The position numbers and the translations under genes were made by a program. Below the pieces are notes generated by a model. The model was given only the letters and a program-made list of their open reading frames with translations. It had not been told where the DNA came from and did not search any database. DNA of 37,982 nt from an unidentified eubacterium SCB49 (GTDB taxonomy: Bacteria; Bacteroidota; Bacteroidia; Flavobacteriales; Flavobacteriaceae): the NCBI GenBank assembly GCA_000170815.1, contig ABCO01000014.1, positions 1 to 37,982 of the forward strand, written 5' to 3'. Each line of letters begins with the position of its first letter. Positions within the stretch are counted from its first letter, which is position 1. This document shows, piece after piece, positions 7,488-15,824 of this stretch.

Positions 7488-8465
7488 ATGCTAGAAGTAG
7501 GAATTATTGGAGGTGCAGGATACACTTCTGGAGAGCTGTTAAGACTGTTGGTACATCACCCTAAAGTTGCTATAAACTTTGTGTATAGCACTTCTAATTC
7601 GGGCAATCTTATAACAGATATTCATCAAGATTTATTGGGCTCTTTAGATTTAAAATTTACAAATACAATTAATTCAAATGTTGATGTGTTGTTTTTATGT
7701 CTAGGACATGGAAATTCGAAGAAATTTTTAGAAAATAATAGCTTTTCTGAAACAACAAAAATAATTGATTTAAGTAATGATTTCAGATTGAAAAAAGACA
7801 AGACATTTAACGGAAAGACTTTTGTATATGGATTGCCAGAATTGCAAAAACAAAGTATAAAAAAGGCAGCTTATATTGCAAATCCAGGTTGTTTTGCTAC
7901 GGCTTTACAATTGGCGCTTTTACCATTAGCTCATAATGAGTTATTACAAGCAGACATCCATATTAATGCAGTAACAGGAGCAACAGGCGCAGGAACTTCA
8001 TTGTCATCTAGCACCCATTTTGCGTGGCGAGATAATAATTTTTCATATTATAAACCATTTGTACATCAGCATTTAGATGAGATCTACCAGACGGTTTCTC
8101 AATTACAATCTAGTTTTGATTCAGAAATTCATTTTATGCCCAATAGAGGTAACTTTTCTAGAGGAATTTTTGCAACGGTGTACACCACTTTTAATGGAAG
8201 TCTTGATGAAGCAAAACAAGTATATAAAGACTTTTATAAAGATGCTGCTTTTACGTTTGTATCAGATAATGAAGTGCATTTAAAGCAAGTGGTCAATACA
8301 AATAAATGTTTCTTACACCTACATAAACACAAAGACAAACTACTTATCACAAGCGTGATTGATAACCTATTAAAAGGTGCATCTGGTCAAGCGATCCTCA
8401 ATATGAATTTAATGTGCGGTTTTGACGAACAGGAAGGATTACAACTAAAAGCGAACTTCTTTTAA
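7488..8465 (+). CDS. argC: N-acyl-gamma-glutamyl-phosphate reductase
   Basis: 325 residues. It reduces N-acyl-glutamyl phosphate to the semialdehyde with NADPH, the third step of the pathway. The N-terminal nucleotide-binding motif is GIIGGAGYTSGELLRLL. The catalytic cysteine is Cys135 in ANPGCFATALQLA, and the region VTGATGAGTSLSSSTHFA binds substrate phosphate in this family. It sits 2 nt after argG and 12 nt before argD. Whether the natural acyl group is acetyl or succinyl is discussed under ArgF'. Confidence 0.95.
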   Translation: MLEVGIIGGAGYTSGELLRLLVHHPKVAINFVYSTSNSGNLITDIHQDLLGSLDLKFTNTINSNVDVLFLCLGHGNSKKFLENNSFSETTKIIDLSNDFRLKKDKTFNGKTFVYGLPELQKQSIKKAAYIANPGCFATALQLALLPLAHNELLQADIHINAVTGATGAGTSLSSSTHFAWRDNNFSYYKPFVHQHLDEIYQTVSQLQSSFDSEIHFMPNRGNFSRGIFATVYTTFNGSLDEAKQVYKDFYKDAAFTFVSDNEVHLKQVVNTNKCFLHLHKHKDKLLITSVIDNLLKGASGQAILNMNLMCGFDEQEGLQLKANFF

Positions 8466-8477
8466 AAACAAAAAATC

Positions 8478-9605
8478 ATGAAATTATTTAATGTATATCC
8501 TCTGTTTGACATCACGCCCGTAAAGGCAAAAGATGTTTATGTATATGATAAAAACAATACCCAATACCTAGATCTTTATGGGGGACACGCAGTCATATCT
8601 ATTGGCCATTCTCATCCTACTTATGTAAAGACAATAAGCGAACAAGTGAGTAAATTGGGCTTTTATAGCAATTCTGTTCAAAATCCATTGCAGGTACAAT
8701 TAGCAGAAGAACTCACTAGGTTTTCAAACTGTAAATCGTATCAGTTATTTTTATGTAACTCTGGGGCAGAAGCTAATGAAAACGCCTTAAAAGTAGCATC
8801 TTTTAAAACGGGTAAAAAGAAAGTTATTGCTTTTAAAAACTCATTTCATGGCCGCACATCTGCAGCGGTTGCGGTTACAGATAATAAAAAAATAATTGCG
8901 CCTATAAATGCACAACAAGAAATAGAGATTATCGACTTCGGAAATACTAAAGCAGTAGAAAATAGCCTAAAGAATAATGACGTTTGTGCTGTAATTATAG
9001 AATGCATACAAGGAGTGGGAGGCTTACAAGAAGCTTCATCTCAGTTTTATAAAAATCTTAGAGACTTATGTACTAAGTACAATGCTTTTTTAATTGTTGA
9101 TGAGGTACAATCTGGTTTTGGTAGAACTGGAGATTTTTTTGCATTTCAGAAACATGACATCACGCCAGACATCATATCTATAGCAAAAGGAATGGGGAAT
9201 GGTTTTCCCATTGGAGGTGTTTTAATACACGCAGATATCAAACCGAGTTTTGGAATGTTAGGAACCACTTTTGGCGGAAATCATCTAGCTTGTGTAGCTT
9301 CTTTAGTTGTGTTAAAGGTAATGAGAGACGAAGCGCTTTTAAAAAATGTAAAAGATATTTCGGCCTATTTCTTTGAAAAAGCAAAAGCAATTCCACAGTT
9401 AAAAAATATAAAAGGAAGAGGACTAATGATTGGCTTAGAATTTAATTTTCCAATTGCCGAATTACGAAAAACACTCATTGAAAAGCATCATATTTTTACT
9501 GGAAATGCGATGAATCCAAACCTGTTAAGAATACTTCCGCCATTAACCATCAAAAAAGAGCATATCGATGTTTTTGTAGAAGCTTTAAAAAAAGAATTGT
9601 CATGA
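8478..9605 (+). CDS. argD: N-acylornithine aminotransferase (PLP, class III)
   Basis: 375 residues. It transfers an amino group from glutamate to N-acyl-glutamate semialdehyde, giving N-acylornithine. PLP-site features are the phosphate-binding CNSGAEANENALK, the aromatic pocket KNSFHGRTSAA, Asp208 in LIVDEVQSGFGRTG, and the Schiff-base lysine Lys237 in IISIAKGMGNGFPIGG. Length is normal for the shorter ArgD type. The 3' end overlaps argF' by 4 nt (ATGA), indicating translational coupling. Confidence 0.95.
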   Translation: MKLFNVYPLFDITPVKAKDVYVYDKNNTQYLDLYGGHAVISIGHSHPTYVKTISEQVSKLGFYSNSVQNPLQVQLAEELTRFSNCKSYQLFLCNSGAEANENALKVASFKTGKKKVIAFKNSFHGRTSAAVAVTDNKKIIAPINAQQEIEIIDFGNTKAVENSLKNNDVCAVIIECIQGVGGLQEASSQFYKNLRDLCTKYNAFLIVDEVQSGFGRTGDFFAFQKHDITPDIISIAKGMGNGFPIGGVLIHADIKPSFGMLGTTFGGNHLACVASLVVLKVMRDEALLKNVKDISAYFFEKAKAIPQLKNIKGRGLMIGLEFNFPIAELRKTLIEKHHIFTGNAMNPNLLRILPPLTIKKEHIDVFVEALKKELS

Positions 9606-10537
9606 AAAAATATACAACAATAGAAGATATTGAAAATCTTACTGAGCTTATAAATAAGGCCATACAATTAAAAAATAATGCCTTTCAGTTTGAGGCTTTA
9701 GGAAAACATAAAACGCTAGTGATGTTGTTTTTTAATGCAAGTTTACGTACCCGATTAAGCACAGAAAAAGCTGCAAAAAATCTAGGGATGAACGTAACTG
9801 TTTTAAATGTAAACGATGCCTGGAATTTAGAATATGAAGACGGTAGTGTTATGAATTTAAACACGGCAGAACATGTAAAAGAAGCTGCCAAAGTGATATC
9901 TCAATATGCAGATATAATTGCAATTAGAGCATTTCCTACCTTAAAAGATAAAACCAAAGATGAGTCTGAATTTATCATTAACAGTTTTATAAAATATGCG
10001 ACAGCACCTATAGTGAGTATGGAAAGTGCAACGGCTCACCCTTTACAAGCACTAGCAGATGCGATAACAATAGAAGAATTAAAAACAAGCCCAAAACCAA
10101 AAGTAGTATTAAGTTGGGCGCCACATACAAAGACTTTGCCGCAGGCAGTACCCAATTCTTTTGTGTCTATGATGCAAAAATTAGATGTAGATTTTGTGAT
10201 AACACATCCCGAAGGATATGCCTTAAATCCAGAAATTACTAAAGATGTTCCTGTCTATCACAACCAAGAAGAAGCATTAAAAGATGCAGATTTTGTGTAT
10301 TCAAAAAACTGGAGTAGTTATTCAAACTACGGAAAAATTTTAGAGGTAGATAGTTCTTGGATGATGACAAAAGAAAAACTGGCAAGCGCTAAGTTTATGC
10401 ATTGTTTACCCGTAAGGCGTAATTTAGTGGTAGAAGATGCTGTTTTAGATAGTGACCAGTCTCTAGTAATTGAGCAAGCAAATAATAGAACTTTTGCTGC
10501 ACAGATTGTATTAAAGAATCTTTTAGAAAATTTATAA
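9602..10537 (+). CDS. argF': N-acyl(probably succinyl)ornithine carbamoyltransferase
   Basis: 311 residues of the argF' branch, not classical ornithine transcarbamylase. The carbamoyl-phosphate motif is FFNASLRTRLST (the S-x-R-T-R signature), and HPLQALADAITIEE, THPEGY and HCLPVRRN also align with known acylornithine enzymes. Known: Bacteroides fragilis ArgF' uses N-succinylornithine and Xanthomonas uses N-acetylornithine. One residue, Pro90 versus Glu92, largely decides between them, and replacing that Glu by Ala switches the Xanthomonas enzyme to succinylornithine. Here the aligned position is Ala89 (in NLNTAEHVKEA), so I predict succinylornithine. The alignment is by eye from memory of the Bacteroides sequence. 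argB follows 2 nt downstream. Confidence 0.93.
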   Translation: MKKYTTIEDIENLTELINKAIQLKNNAFQFEALGKHKTLVMLFFNASLRTRLSTEKAAKNLGMNVTVLNVNDAWNLEYEDGSVMNLNTAEHVKEAAKVISQYADIIAIRAFPTLKDKTKDESEFIINSFIKYATAPIVSMESATAHPLQALADAITIEELKTSPKPKVVLSWAPHTKTLPQAVPNSFVSMMQKLDVDFVITHPEGYALNPEITKDVPVYHNQEEALKDADFVYSKNWSSYSNYGKILEVDSSWMMTKEKLASAKFMHCLPVRRNLVVEDAVLDSDQSLVIEQANNRTFAAQIVLKNLLENL

Positions 10538-10539
10538 TT

Positions 10540-11316
10540 GTGAAAACACTAAAGATTATAAAAATAGGAGGGAACATCATTAATGATCCTATTGCATTAG
10601 ATGCGTTTTTAAAAGCGTTTTCTAAACTTGAAGGGCTCAAATTATTAGTTCACGGTGGCGGAAAATCTGCCACTAAACTTGCAAGCCAAATGGGGATTAA
10701 AGTAAAAATGGTTGAAGGAAGACGAATTACAAATACCGAAACCTTAGACATTGCAACAATGATGTATGCTGGTAAGATTAACAAGCAAATTGTGGCTCAA
10801 TTACAAGCCTATAACTGTAATGCTATGGGATTTTCTGGTGCAGATAGCAATACGATAGAAGCCGTAAAAAGACCTGTTAAAGAGATTGATTATGGTTTTG
10901 TTGGCGATGTAGTAAAGGTGAATACAAATGTATTACAGCTATTATTGACTAATGATGTTTGCCCTGTTTTCTGTGCGTTAACACATAACACAAAAGGGCA
11001 GTTGTTAAACACAAATGCAGATACCATTGCCTCAGCCTTAGCCATTGGTTTTGCAAAAGATTTTAACGTAGAACTTTATTATTGTTTTGAAAAAAACGGC
11101 GTACTAACAGCTGTAAATGACGATACTTCTGTCATACAAAATTTGGATAAAAAGAAATACAAATTGTTAATAGACAAAAAGATCATTACAGACGGAATGT
11201 TGCCTAAACTTAACAACTGCTTTTATGCTTTGCAACATCAAGTGAGCAAGGTCTGTATAGGAAAAGCCGAAATGTTATATAACCCAAATGCAATATTTAC
11301 AACCATCACAGAATAA
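10540..11316 (+). CDS. argB: N-acylglutamate kinase (GTG start)
   Basis: 258 residues, amino-acid-kinase fold. It phosphorylates N-acylglutamate, the second step of the pathway and often the feedback-controlled one. Motifs are the N-terminal IIKIGGNIINDP, the glycine loop LLVHGGGKSATKLASQMG and the C-terminal NTNADTIASALAIGFAKD. The start is GTG at 10540, 2 nt after the argF' stop; no ATG would retain the glycine-lysine motif with a sensible spacing. The short N-terminus lacks the extension seen in hexameric, arginine-sensitive kinases, so it is likely dimeric and arginine-insensitive (inference). Confidence 0.94.
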   Translation: MKTLKIIKIGGNIINDPIALDAFLKAFSKLEGLKLLVHGGGKSATKLASQMGIKVKMVEGRRITNTETLDIATMMYAGKINKQIVAQLQAYNCNAMGFSGADSNTIEAVKRPVKEIDYGFVGDVVKVNTNVLQLLLTNDVCPVFCALTHNTKGQLLNTNADTIASALAIGFAKDFNVELYYCFEKNGVLTAVNDDTSVIQNLDKKKYKLLIDKKIITDGMLPKLNNCFYALQHQVSKVCIGKAEMLYNPNAIFTTITE

Positions 11317-12383
11317 TGAAACAGCACACAGAATTAACAGAAAAGGCCATTGCCTTACTAAAACAACTTATAGAAACCCCTTCTTTATCTACAGAAGAAG
11401 ATAAAACGGCCGTTTTAATTGAAAATTGGTTGAAAAATTATGCGATTCCAATTACCCGAACTAACAATAATGTTTGGGCTGTTAACAAGCACTTTTCAGA
11501 AGAAAAACCGACCATATTACTAAACTCACATCACGATACAGTAAAACCTAATAATGCATATACAAAAGACCCTTTTAAAGCATTAGTAGAAGAGGGAAAA
11601 TTATATGGTTTGGGGAGTAATGATGCTGGTGGCTGTCTAGTGTCATTGATGGCGACATTTGTTCATTTTTATGATAAAGAAAACCTAAATTATAATCTAG
11701 TTTTAGTGGCTTCTGCCGAAGAAGAAAACAGTGGTCTTAATGGCTTAAATAGTATGTTGAAAGTGATTCCTACAATAGATGTAGCTATCGTAGGAGAACC
11801 CACTTTAATGCAGCTTGCAATAGCAGAAAAAGGATTGGTCGTTTGCGACGCAAAGGTGAAAGGAACAGCCAGTCATGCTGCACACCCTAATAATGATAAT
11901 GCCATTTATAATTCCATAGCGGTTTTACAATGGTTTCAAGACTATCAATTTGAGAAAATATCAGATGTTTTAGGAGCGGTAAAAATGACGGTGTCTCAAA
12001 TCAATGCAGGAAAACAACATAATGCTATTCCTTCAGAAGTAGATTTAGTGATCGATGTGAGGGTAAATGATAAATATTCTAATGCTGAAATTGCCGAAAT
12101 TTTAAAAAATGAAGCACCTTGTTCCAGTATAACACCTAGAAGCTTACGTTTAAACTCGTCTTCAATACCAATAGATCATCCATTAGTTAAAGCAGGTATC
12201 CAATTAGGAAGAGATACATACGGTTCACCTACGCTATCAGACCAAGCTTGTTTAAGTTGCCCTTCTTTAAAACTTGGACCTGGAGATAGCACACGATCTC
12301 ATACGGCAGATGAGTTTATTTATATTTCAGAAATAGAAGAGGGGATTACTCTTTATATACAATTATTAGAAAAAATACTTTAA
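11316..12383 (+). CDS. argE: N-acylornithine/N-acylcitrulline deacylase, M20 family
   Basis: 355 residues of the M20 metallopeptidase family. Zinc-site motifs are LLNSHHDTVKP (His/Asp at 72-74), YGLGSNDAGGCLVS (Asp103), the catalytic Glu pair in ASAEEENSG (about 135-136), VGEPT, and RSHTADEFIYI near the C-terminus. With an argF' enzyme in the cluster, the expected substrate is the N-acylated citrulline rather than N-acetylornithine, freeing citrulline for ArgG. Its start overlaps the argB stop (TAATG). M20 also includes succinyl-diaminopimelate desuccinylase, which would fit a succinylated substrate. Confidence 0.92.
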   Translation: MKQHTELTEKAIALLKQLIETPSLSTEEDKTAVLIENWLKNYAIPITRTNNNVWAVNKHFSEEKPTILLNSHHDTVKPNNAYTKDPFKALVEEGKLYGLGSNDAGGCLVSLMATFVHFYDKENLNYNLVLVASAEEENSGLNGLNSMLKVIPTIDVAIVGEPTLMQLAIAEKGLVVCDAKVKGTASHAAHPNNDNAIYNSIAVLQWFQDYQFEKISDVLGAVKMTVSQINAGKQHNAIPSEVDLVIDVRVNDKYSNAEIAEILKNEAPCSSITPRSLRLNSSSIPIDHPLVKAGIQLGRDTYGSPTLSDQACLSCPSLKLGPGDSTRSHTADEFIYISEIEEGITLYIQLLEKIL

Positions 12384-12393
12384 AAAAAACGAT

Positions 12394-13665
12394 ATGAAAC
12401 TTTGGGACAAAGGATTTACAATAGATAAAAAAATAGAACAATTTACTGTAGGAAATGACAGAGAGATTGATTTACATATTGCAAAATATGATGTAGAAGC
12501 TTCTTTAGCACATGCTAAAATGCTACAATCAATTAATATTATTTCTAAAGAAGAATTGCTTCAATTAGAAGAAGGCTTAGAAGCATTAAAATCACAAATA
12601 GAAAATAACACCTTTGTAATTGACGCCCAATTTGAAGATGTGCATTCAAAAATAGAATTTGAATTGACTAAAAAATATGGTGATGTAGGTAAAAAAATAC
12701 ATACTGCCAGATCTAGAAACGATCAAGTTTTAACGGCATTACATTTATATTATAAAGACAACTTACTTAACATAAAAGAAGACACTAAAACATTTTTTGA
12801 CACACTTTTAGAGCTAGCAGAAACACATAAAGATAAGTTGTTGCCGGGTTACACACACTTACAAGTAGCTATGCCATCTTCTTTTGGTTTGTGGTTTTCT
12901 GCCTATGCAGAGTTGCTCATAGATGATGTGTATATGCTTAATGCCGCTTTAAAAACAGTAGATCAAAATCCATTAGGTTCGGCGGCAGGTTACGGAAGCT
13001 CTTTCCCGATAGATAGAGACATCACAACTAAAGAAATGGGTTTTAAAACATTAAAATATAATGTTGTAGCGGCGCAATTAAGTAGAGGGAAAAATGAACG
13101 AACGATAGCGGCTTCATTAGGAGGTTTATGTAATACTTTATCAAGATTTGCAATGGATATCTGCTTGTACATGAGCCAAAACTTTGGGTTTATTTCTTTT
13201 CCAGACGAGTTAACCACTGGAAGTAGTATTATGCCTCATAAAAAAAATCCAGATGTGTTTGAGTTAATTAGAGGTAAGTGTAATAAAATACAAGCGCTTC
13301 AGTCTGAAATGATTTTAATTACGAATAATCTACCAAGTGGTTACCATAGAGACTTTCAGTTATTAAAAGAAAATATAATCTTAGCTTTTGAAGAACTAAA
13401 AGATATACTCTTCATTTTTAATTATGCAATTAAGCAAATTAAAATAGCAAACATAGATCTAAATGATGAAAAGTATCAATATCTATTTACAGTAGATAGT
13501 ATAAATAACTTAGTCGTAGATGGTTTGTCATTTAGAGAAGCTTATCAAAAAATAGGAGCGCAGGTACAAGCCGGAACGTATACACCCCCTGTAAGTAATA
13601 CGCACACACATATAGGAAGTTTGGGTAATTTATGCCTTGAGAGTATTAAAGAAAAATGGTGTTAA
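12394..13665 (+). CDS. argH: Argininosuccinate lyase
   Basis: 423 residues of the fumarase/aspartase superfamily. It splits argininosuccinate into arginine and fumarate, the last step. Conserved regions are HTARSRNDQV, LPGYTHLQVAMPSSFG (His155) and the signature loop TTGSSIMPHKKNPDVFELIRGK-like stretch at 274-294, with the catalytic serine at 277 or 278. It is somewhat shorter than the roughly 460-residue proteobacterial enzyme, with a reduced C-terminal domain. It is the last gene of the operon, 10 nt after argE. No hairpin terminator directly follows; the nearest is about 400 nt downstream. Confidence 0.95.
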   Translation: MKLWDKGFTIDKKIEQFTVGNDREIDLHIAKYDVEASLAHAKMLQSINIISKEELLQLEEGLEALKSQIENNTFVIDAQFEDVHSKIEFELTKKYGDVGKKIHTARSRNDQVLTALHLYYKDNLLNIKEDTKTFFDTLLELAETHKDKLLPGYTHLQVAMPSSFGLWFSAYAELLIDDVYMLNAALKTVDQNPLGSAAGYGSSFPIDRDITTKEMGFKTLKYNVVAAQLSRGKNERTIAASLGGLCNTLSRFAMDICLYMSQNFGFISFPDELTTGSSIMPHKKNPDVFELIRGKCNKIQALQSEMILITNNLPSGYHRDFQLLKENIILAFEELKDILFIFNYAIKQIKIANIDLNDEKYQYLFTVDSINNLVVDGLSFREAYQKIGAQVQAGTYTPPVSNTHTHIGSLGNLCLESIKEKWC

Positions 13666-14060
13666 AACTATTTGTTTAAGCATAAAAAAAGGAATCAATT
13701 ACTTGTGTTTGAAAATGTTTTTTTGTTTCAAGATATCACTTCTATAAAATAAGCGATTTCGTAGAGAAAAAGTAGGTGACCATCTATTTTCGTTTTTAGA
13801 TACAGACTATACAAATATCTTTGAACTATAATTTAAAGGTTCATTGCTAGATAATACATGTAGATCTAAATATCACTTTTACTTTAAAAATGTATTTGTT
13901 AGTTGAGTACAGTTTTTTATTGAAGAGATACCAATTATACATACCTAAAGTATAATTATAGGTTTATAATGTTTATTAGAAATAACTTTAAATGAGTATT
14001 AATTTAAATGTAAATTAAAGAGTAAAATTTAGTGTTTAAATTTTGATTGGTTTGTTAGAA
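13666..14060 (+). other. 395-bp gene-free stretch after argH
   Basis: AT-rich DNA with no supported coding sequence; the longest ATG-initiated frames noticed are about 20 codons. A terminator follows at 14061, so transcription must come through here, either as a long argH 3' UTR or from a small RNA gene. I cannot tell which. Confidence 0.4.
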
Positions 14061-14097
14061 AAAAAGGCTTTATATGTGTTCATAAAGCCTTTTTTTA
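14061..14097 (+). terminator. Rho-independent terminator
   Basis: A 13-bp stem, AAAAAGGCTTTAT / ATAAAGCCTTTTT, has an 8-nt loop and a T tail. It ends whatever transcript crosses 13666-14060, possibly the arginine operon. Confidence 0.85.
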
Positions 14098-14209
14098 TGG
14101 ATTTAACTTTTCTGATTGAGGCATACTTTAGGGCTTAAAACAAGCATAATACCTAGTAAAGCAGTTGTTTGACTTTTTGCCACTAATACTTTACAGAATA
14201 AAAACAGGC

Positions 14210-14241
14210 ATTCACTTAATTTGAATAGGCACTCGTTGAAT
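14210..14241 (+). promoter_or_regulatory. 21-bp-period direct repeat, candidate LytTR-type site
   Basis: ATTCACTTAAT (14210-14220) is repeated as ACTCGTTGAAT (14231-14241), start to start exactly 21 bp. It lies just upstream of a TTTTG (-33-like) at 14248-14252 and a -7 element at 14269. The same word with the same period occurs at 20632-20663. The region also contains the inverted repeat GCATTCA (14208) / TGAATGC (14237). Confidence 0.4.
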
Positions 14242-14248
14242 GCAAGAT

Positions 14249-14276
14249 TTTGGTGTCTAAGTGATGTATATATTTG
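14249..14276 (+). promoter_or_regulatory. Candidate promoter of the YHYH/SCO operon
   Basis: The -7 element TATATTTG (14269-14276) is an exact TAnnTTTG. A TTTG at 14249-14252 is the likely -33, although the 16-nt gap is shorter than the usual 19-21. The 41-codon small ORF begins 46 nt downstream. Confidence 0.4.
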
Positions 14277-14322
14277 ATTTTCATAATTACTTAGATGTAA
14301 ATAATCCCTAAATAAATAACTT

Positions 14323-14448
14323 ATGAAAGTAACTAAAATAAGAGAGAACGATTTTCAATTTGTTCCAGCTGGTTCAAAGTTCAAGAGTGTTACAGAGTCA
14401 ACCACAAATCCATTATATGTTTTTAATAATAAAAGTGATAAGAAATGA
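14323..14448 (+). CDS. 41-residue small protein, translationally coupled to the YHYH lipoprotein gene
   Basis: A short open frame of 41 codons plus TGA, with an ATG behind an A/T-rich leader (AAATAACTT). The product starts MKVTKIRENDFQF and is polar and basic, with no signal peptide, transmembrane segment or known motif. Its TGA overlaps the ATG of the next gene (ATGA at 14445-14448), the same coupling seen between arg genes in this window, which is the main reason to believe it is translated. It may be a leader peptide that sets translation of the YHYH gene, or a small cytoplasmic protein. I do not recognise it. Confidence 0.6.
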   Translation: MKVTKIRENDFQFVPAGSKFKSVTESTTNPLYVFNNKSDKK

Positions 14449-15200
14449 AAAGTATATTTAAAATTTCAGCAGTATCAGCATCAGTAATATTTTTAATGAT
14501 AGCTTGTTCAACAGACGATAGTTCAACCTCTAGCACTACTAGTGTAGATGATGATGAGATAGTAACAGAATTACACGCAGCGTATTCTGCATTTAATTCA
14601 GAAGCAACTACTATTTATATAGATGGTTCACAAGTGGTTATAGAAACAACGGGCTTGCCTAATCATGAAACAGTGTATTGGGGTGAAGGTCACGAATTAT
14701 ACAGAGAAGAGCCAGATGTAGCTTTAACTCCTTCTATAATGTCTAGTAATAATAATGCTGTAACTATTAGTGTAGACGCAACACCTAATTTAACTGGAAA
14801 TACAGTTGCAACACAGCTAAATACTATAGGTATTGCAGTAAGTGGTGCTTCTATATTTAATGATCAAGAAGGTGCTGGAGATTTAGATCAGGCTGCAGCA
14901 AGTTTAGATTGGACAGGAGCACACATTGGCCCTGGTGTTTATCACTATCACTTAGAGCCTAAGGCTTTTACAGATGATGATGACAATCTAGTAGGTGTCT
15001 TATTAGATGGCGTGTTTCTTTATGGAAGAAAATGTAGTGCCACAGGAGATTATCCAACAGACTTAGATGCTTCTGGTGGTCATACAACTTCTACACAATA
15101 CACAGATGGAGAAGAAGAATATCACTATCATATTATAAATGAGTTATATTCTAATACAGGATCGTATGTCGCATTTGCAGGACCTTACCAAGGGTATTAA
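14445..15200 (+). CDS. YHYH-domain lipoprotein
   Basis: A 251-residue lipoprotein; the signal peptide ends LMIAC with Cys21, followed by a Ser/Thr/Asp linker. The YHYH-domain core contains TTGLPNHETVYWGE (69-82), IAVSGASIFND (130-140), GVYHYH (YHYH 166-169), VLLDGVFLYGRKC and a second YHYH (226-229, EEYHYHIINELY). The Tyr/His clusters suggest metal binding, but the family has no established function that I know of. It is coupled to the small ORF upstream and 9 nt from the YwqK-like gene downstream. Two other YHYH paralogues lie at 18440 and 23128. Confidence 0.88.
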   Translation: MKSIFKISAVSASVIFLMIACSTDDSSTSSTTSVDDDEIVTELHAAYSAFNSEATTIYIDGSQVVIETTGLPNHETVYWGEGHELYREEPDVALTPSIMSSNNNAVTISVDATPNLTGNTVATQLNTIGIAVSGASIFNDQEGAGDLDQAAASLDWTGAHIGPGVYHYHLEPKAFTDDDDNLVGVLLDGVFLYGRKCSATGDYPTDLDASGGHTTSTQYTDGEEEYHYHIINELYSNTGSYVAFAGPYQGY

Positions 15201-15209
15201 TTTTTTATT

Positions 15210-15824
15210 ATGAAACAGAATCTTCTTTTAATATTTTTTGCCGTTTTATTGAATAGCTGTAATAGTGGTTCGGTAGATGAGAAAGCTACAGCTGATAATA
15301 AGCCCGTAGTTATTAATCCTATAGAGGTATTAAAAGAAGATTTAATACTTAACCAAATTGAAGGTAAATGGTATTATAATGAAGTGCCTTATTCTGGTTA
15401 CTCTCTTAGGTTTTATCCTAATGATACGCTTGCAGAGCGAATAGGATTTATTAACGGAAAAAGAGAGGGGATTGCCAGAAAATGGTCAGAAAATGGCGTG
15501 TTGCGTATAGAATCTTATTATAAAGCAAACCGCTTAGACAGTGTTTATAAAAGTTGGTGGGAAAACGGACAATTATCTGCAATGACCAATTATGAAAACG
15601 GTGTTAAGCAGGGTGAAGAAAGAGAATGGTATGCAACGGGACAACTAGCAAAATTAAGACAACTAGTTGATGGTGCAGAAAACGGGATGCAAAAAGCCTG
15701 GTTACAAAATGGAAAATTATACATTAACTACGAAGCTAAAAATGGAAGAATTTTTGGAATGCTAAGAGCAAATTCGTGTACACAATTAAAAGATGAAGTT
15801 ATTATCAGAGGCAAAAGGGGTTAA
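15210..15824 (+). CDS. YwqK-like MORN-variant repeat lipoprotein
   Basis: 204 residues. The lipobox is LLNSC (Cys17). From about residue 65 there are four or five repeats of the MORN-variant type, with the form G-x-x-x-W-x-x-N-G-x-L: REGIARKWSENGVLRIE, DSVYKSWWENGQLSAM, GEEREWYATGQLAKL and NGMQKAWLQNGKLYI. Databases often name this family 'YwqK family antitoxin', but nothing here looks like a toxin-antitoxin pair, so I treat it as an envelope repeat protein. Its 3' end overlaps the SCO gene by 32 nt. The C-terminus (RANSCTQLKDEVII) contains one cysteine and resembles the tail of other members. Confidence 0.85.
   Translation: MKQNLLLIFFAVLLNSCNSGSVDEKATADNKPVVINPIEVLKEDLILNQIEGKWYYNEVPYSGYSLRFYPNDTLAERIGFINGKREGIARKWSENGVLRIESYYKANRLDSVYKSWWENGQLSAMTNYENGVKQGEEREWYATGQLAKLRQLVDGAENGMQKAWLQNGKLYINYEAKNGRIFGMLRANSCTQLKDEVIIRGKRG

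Noticed and set aside
15210..15824. Toxin-antitoxin module suggested by the YwqK family name
   Set aside because: No toxin gene is present, and the protein is a lipoprotein with MORN-variant repeats in an envelope operon.
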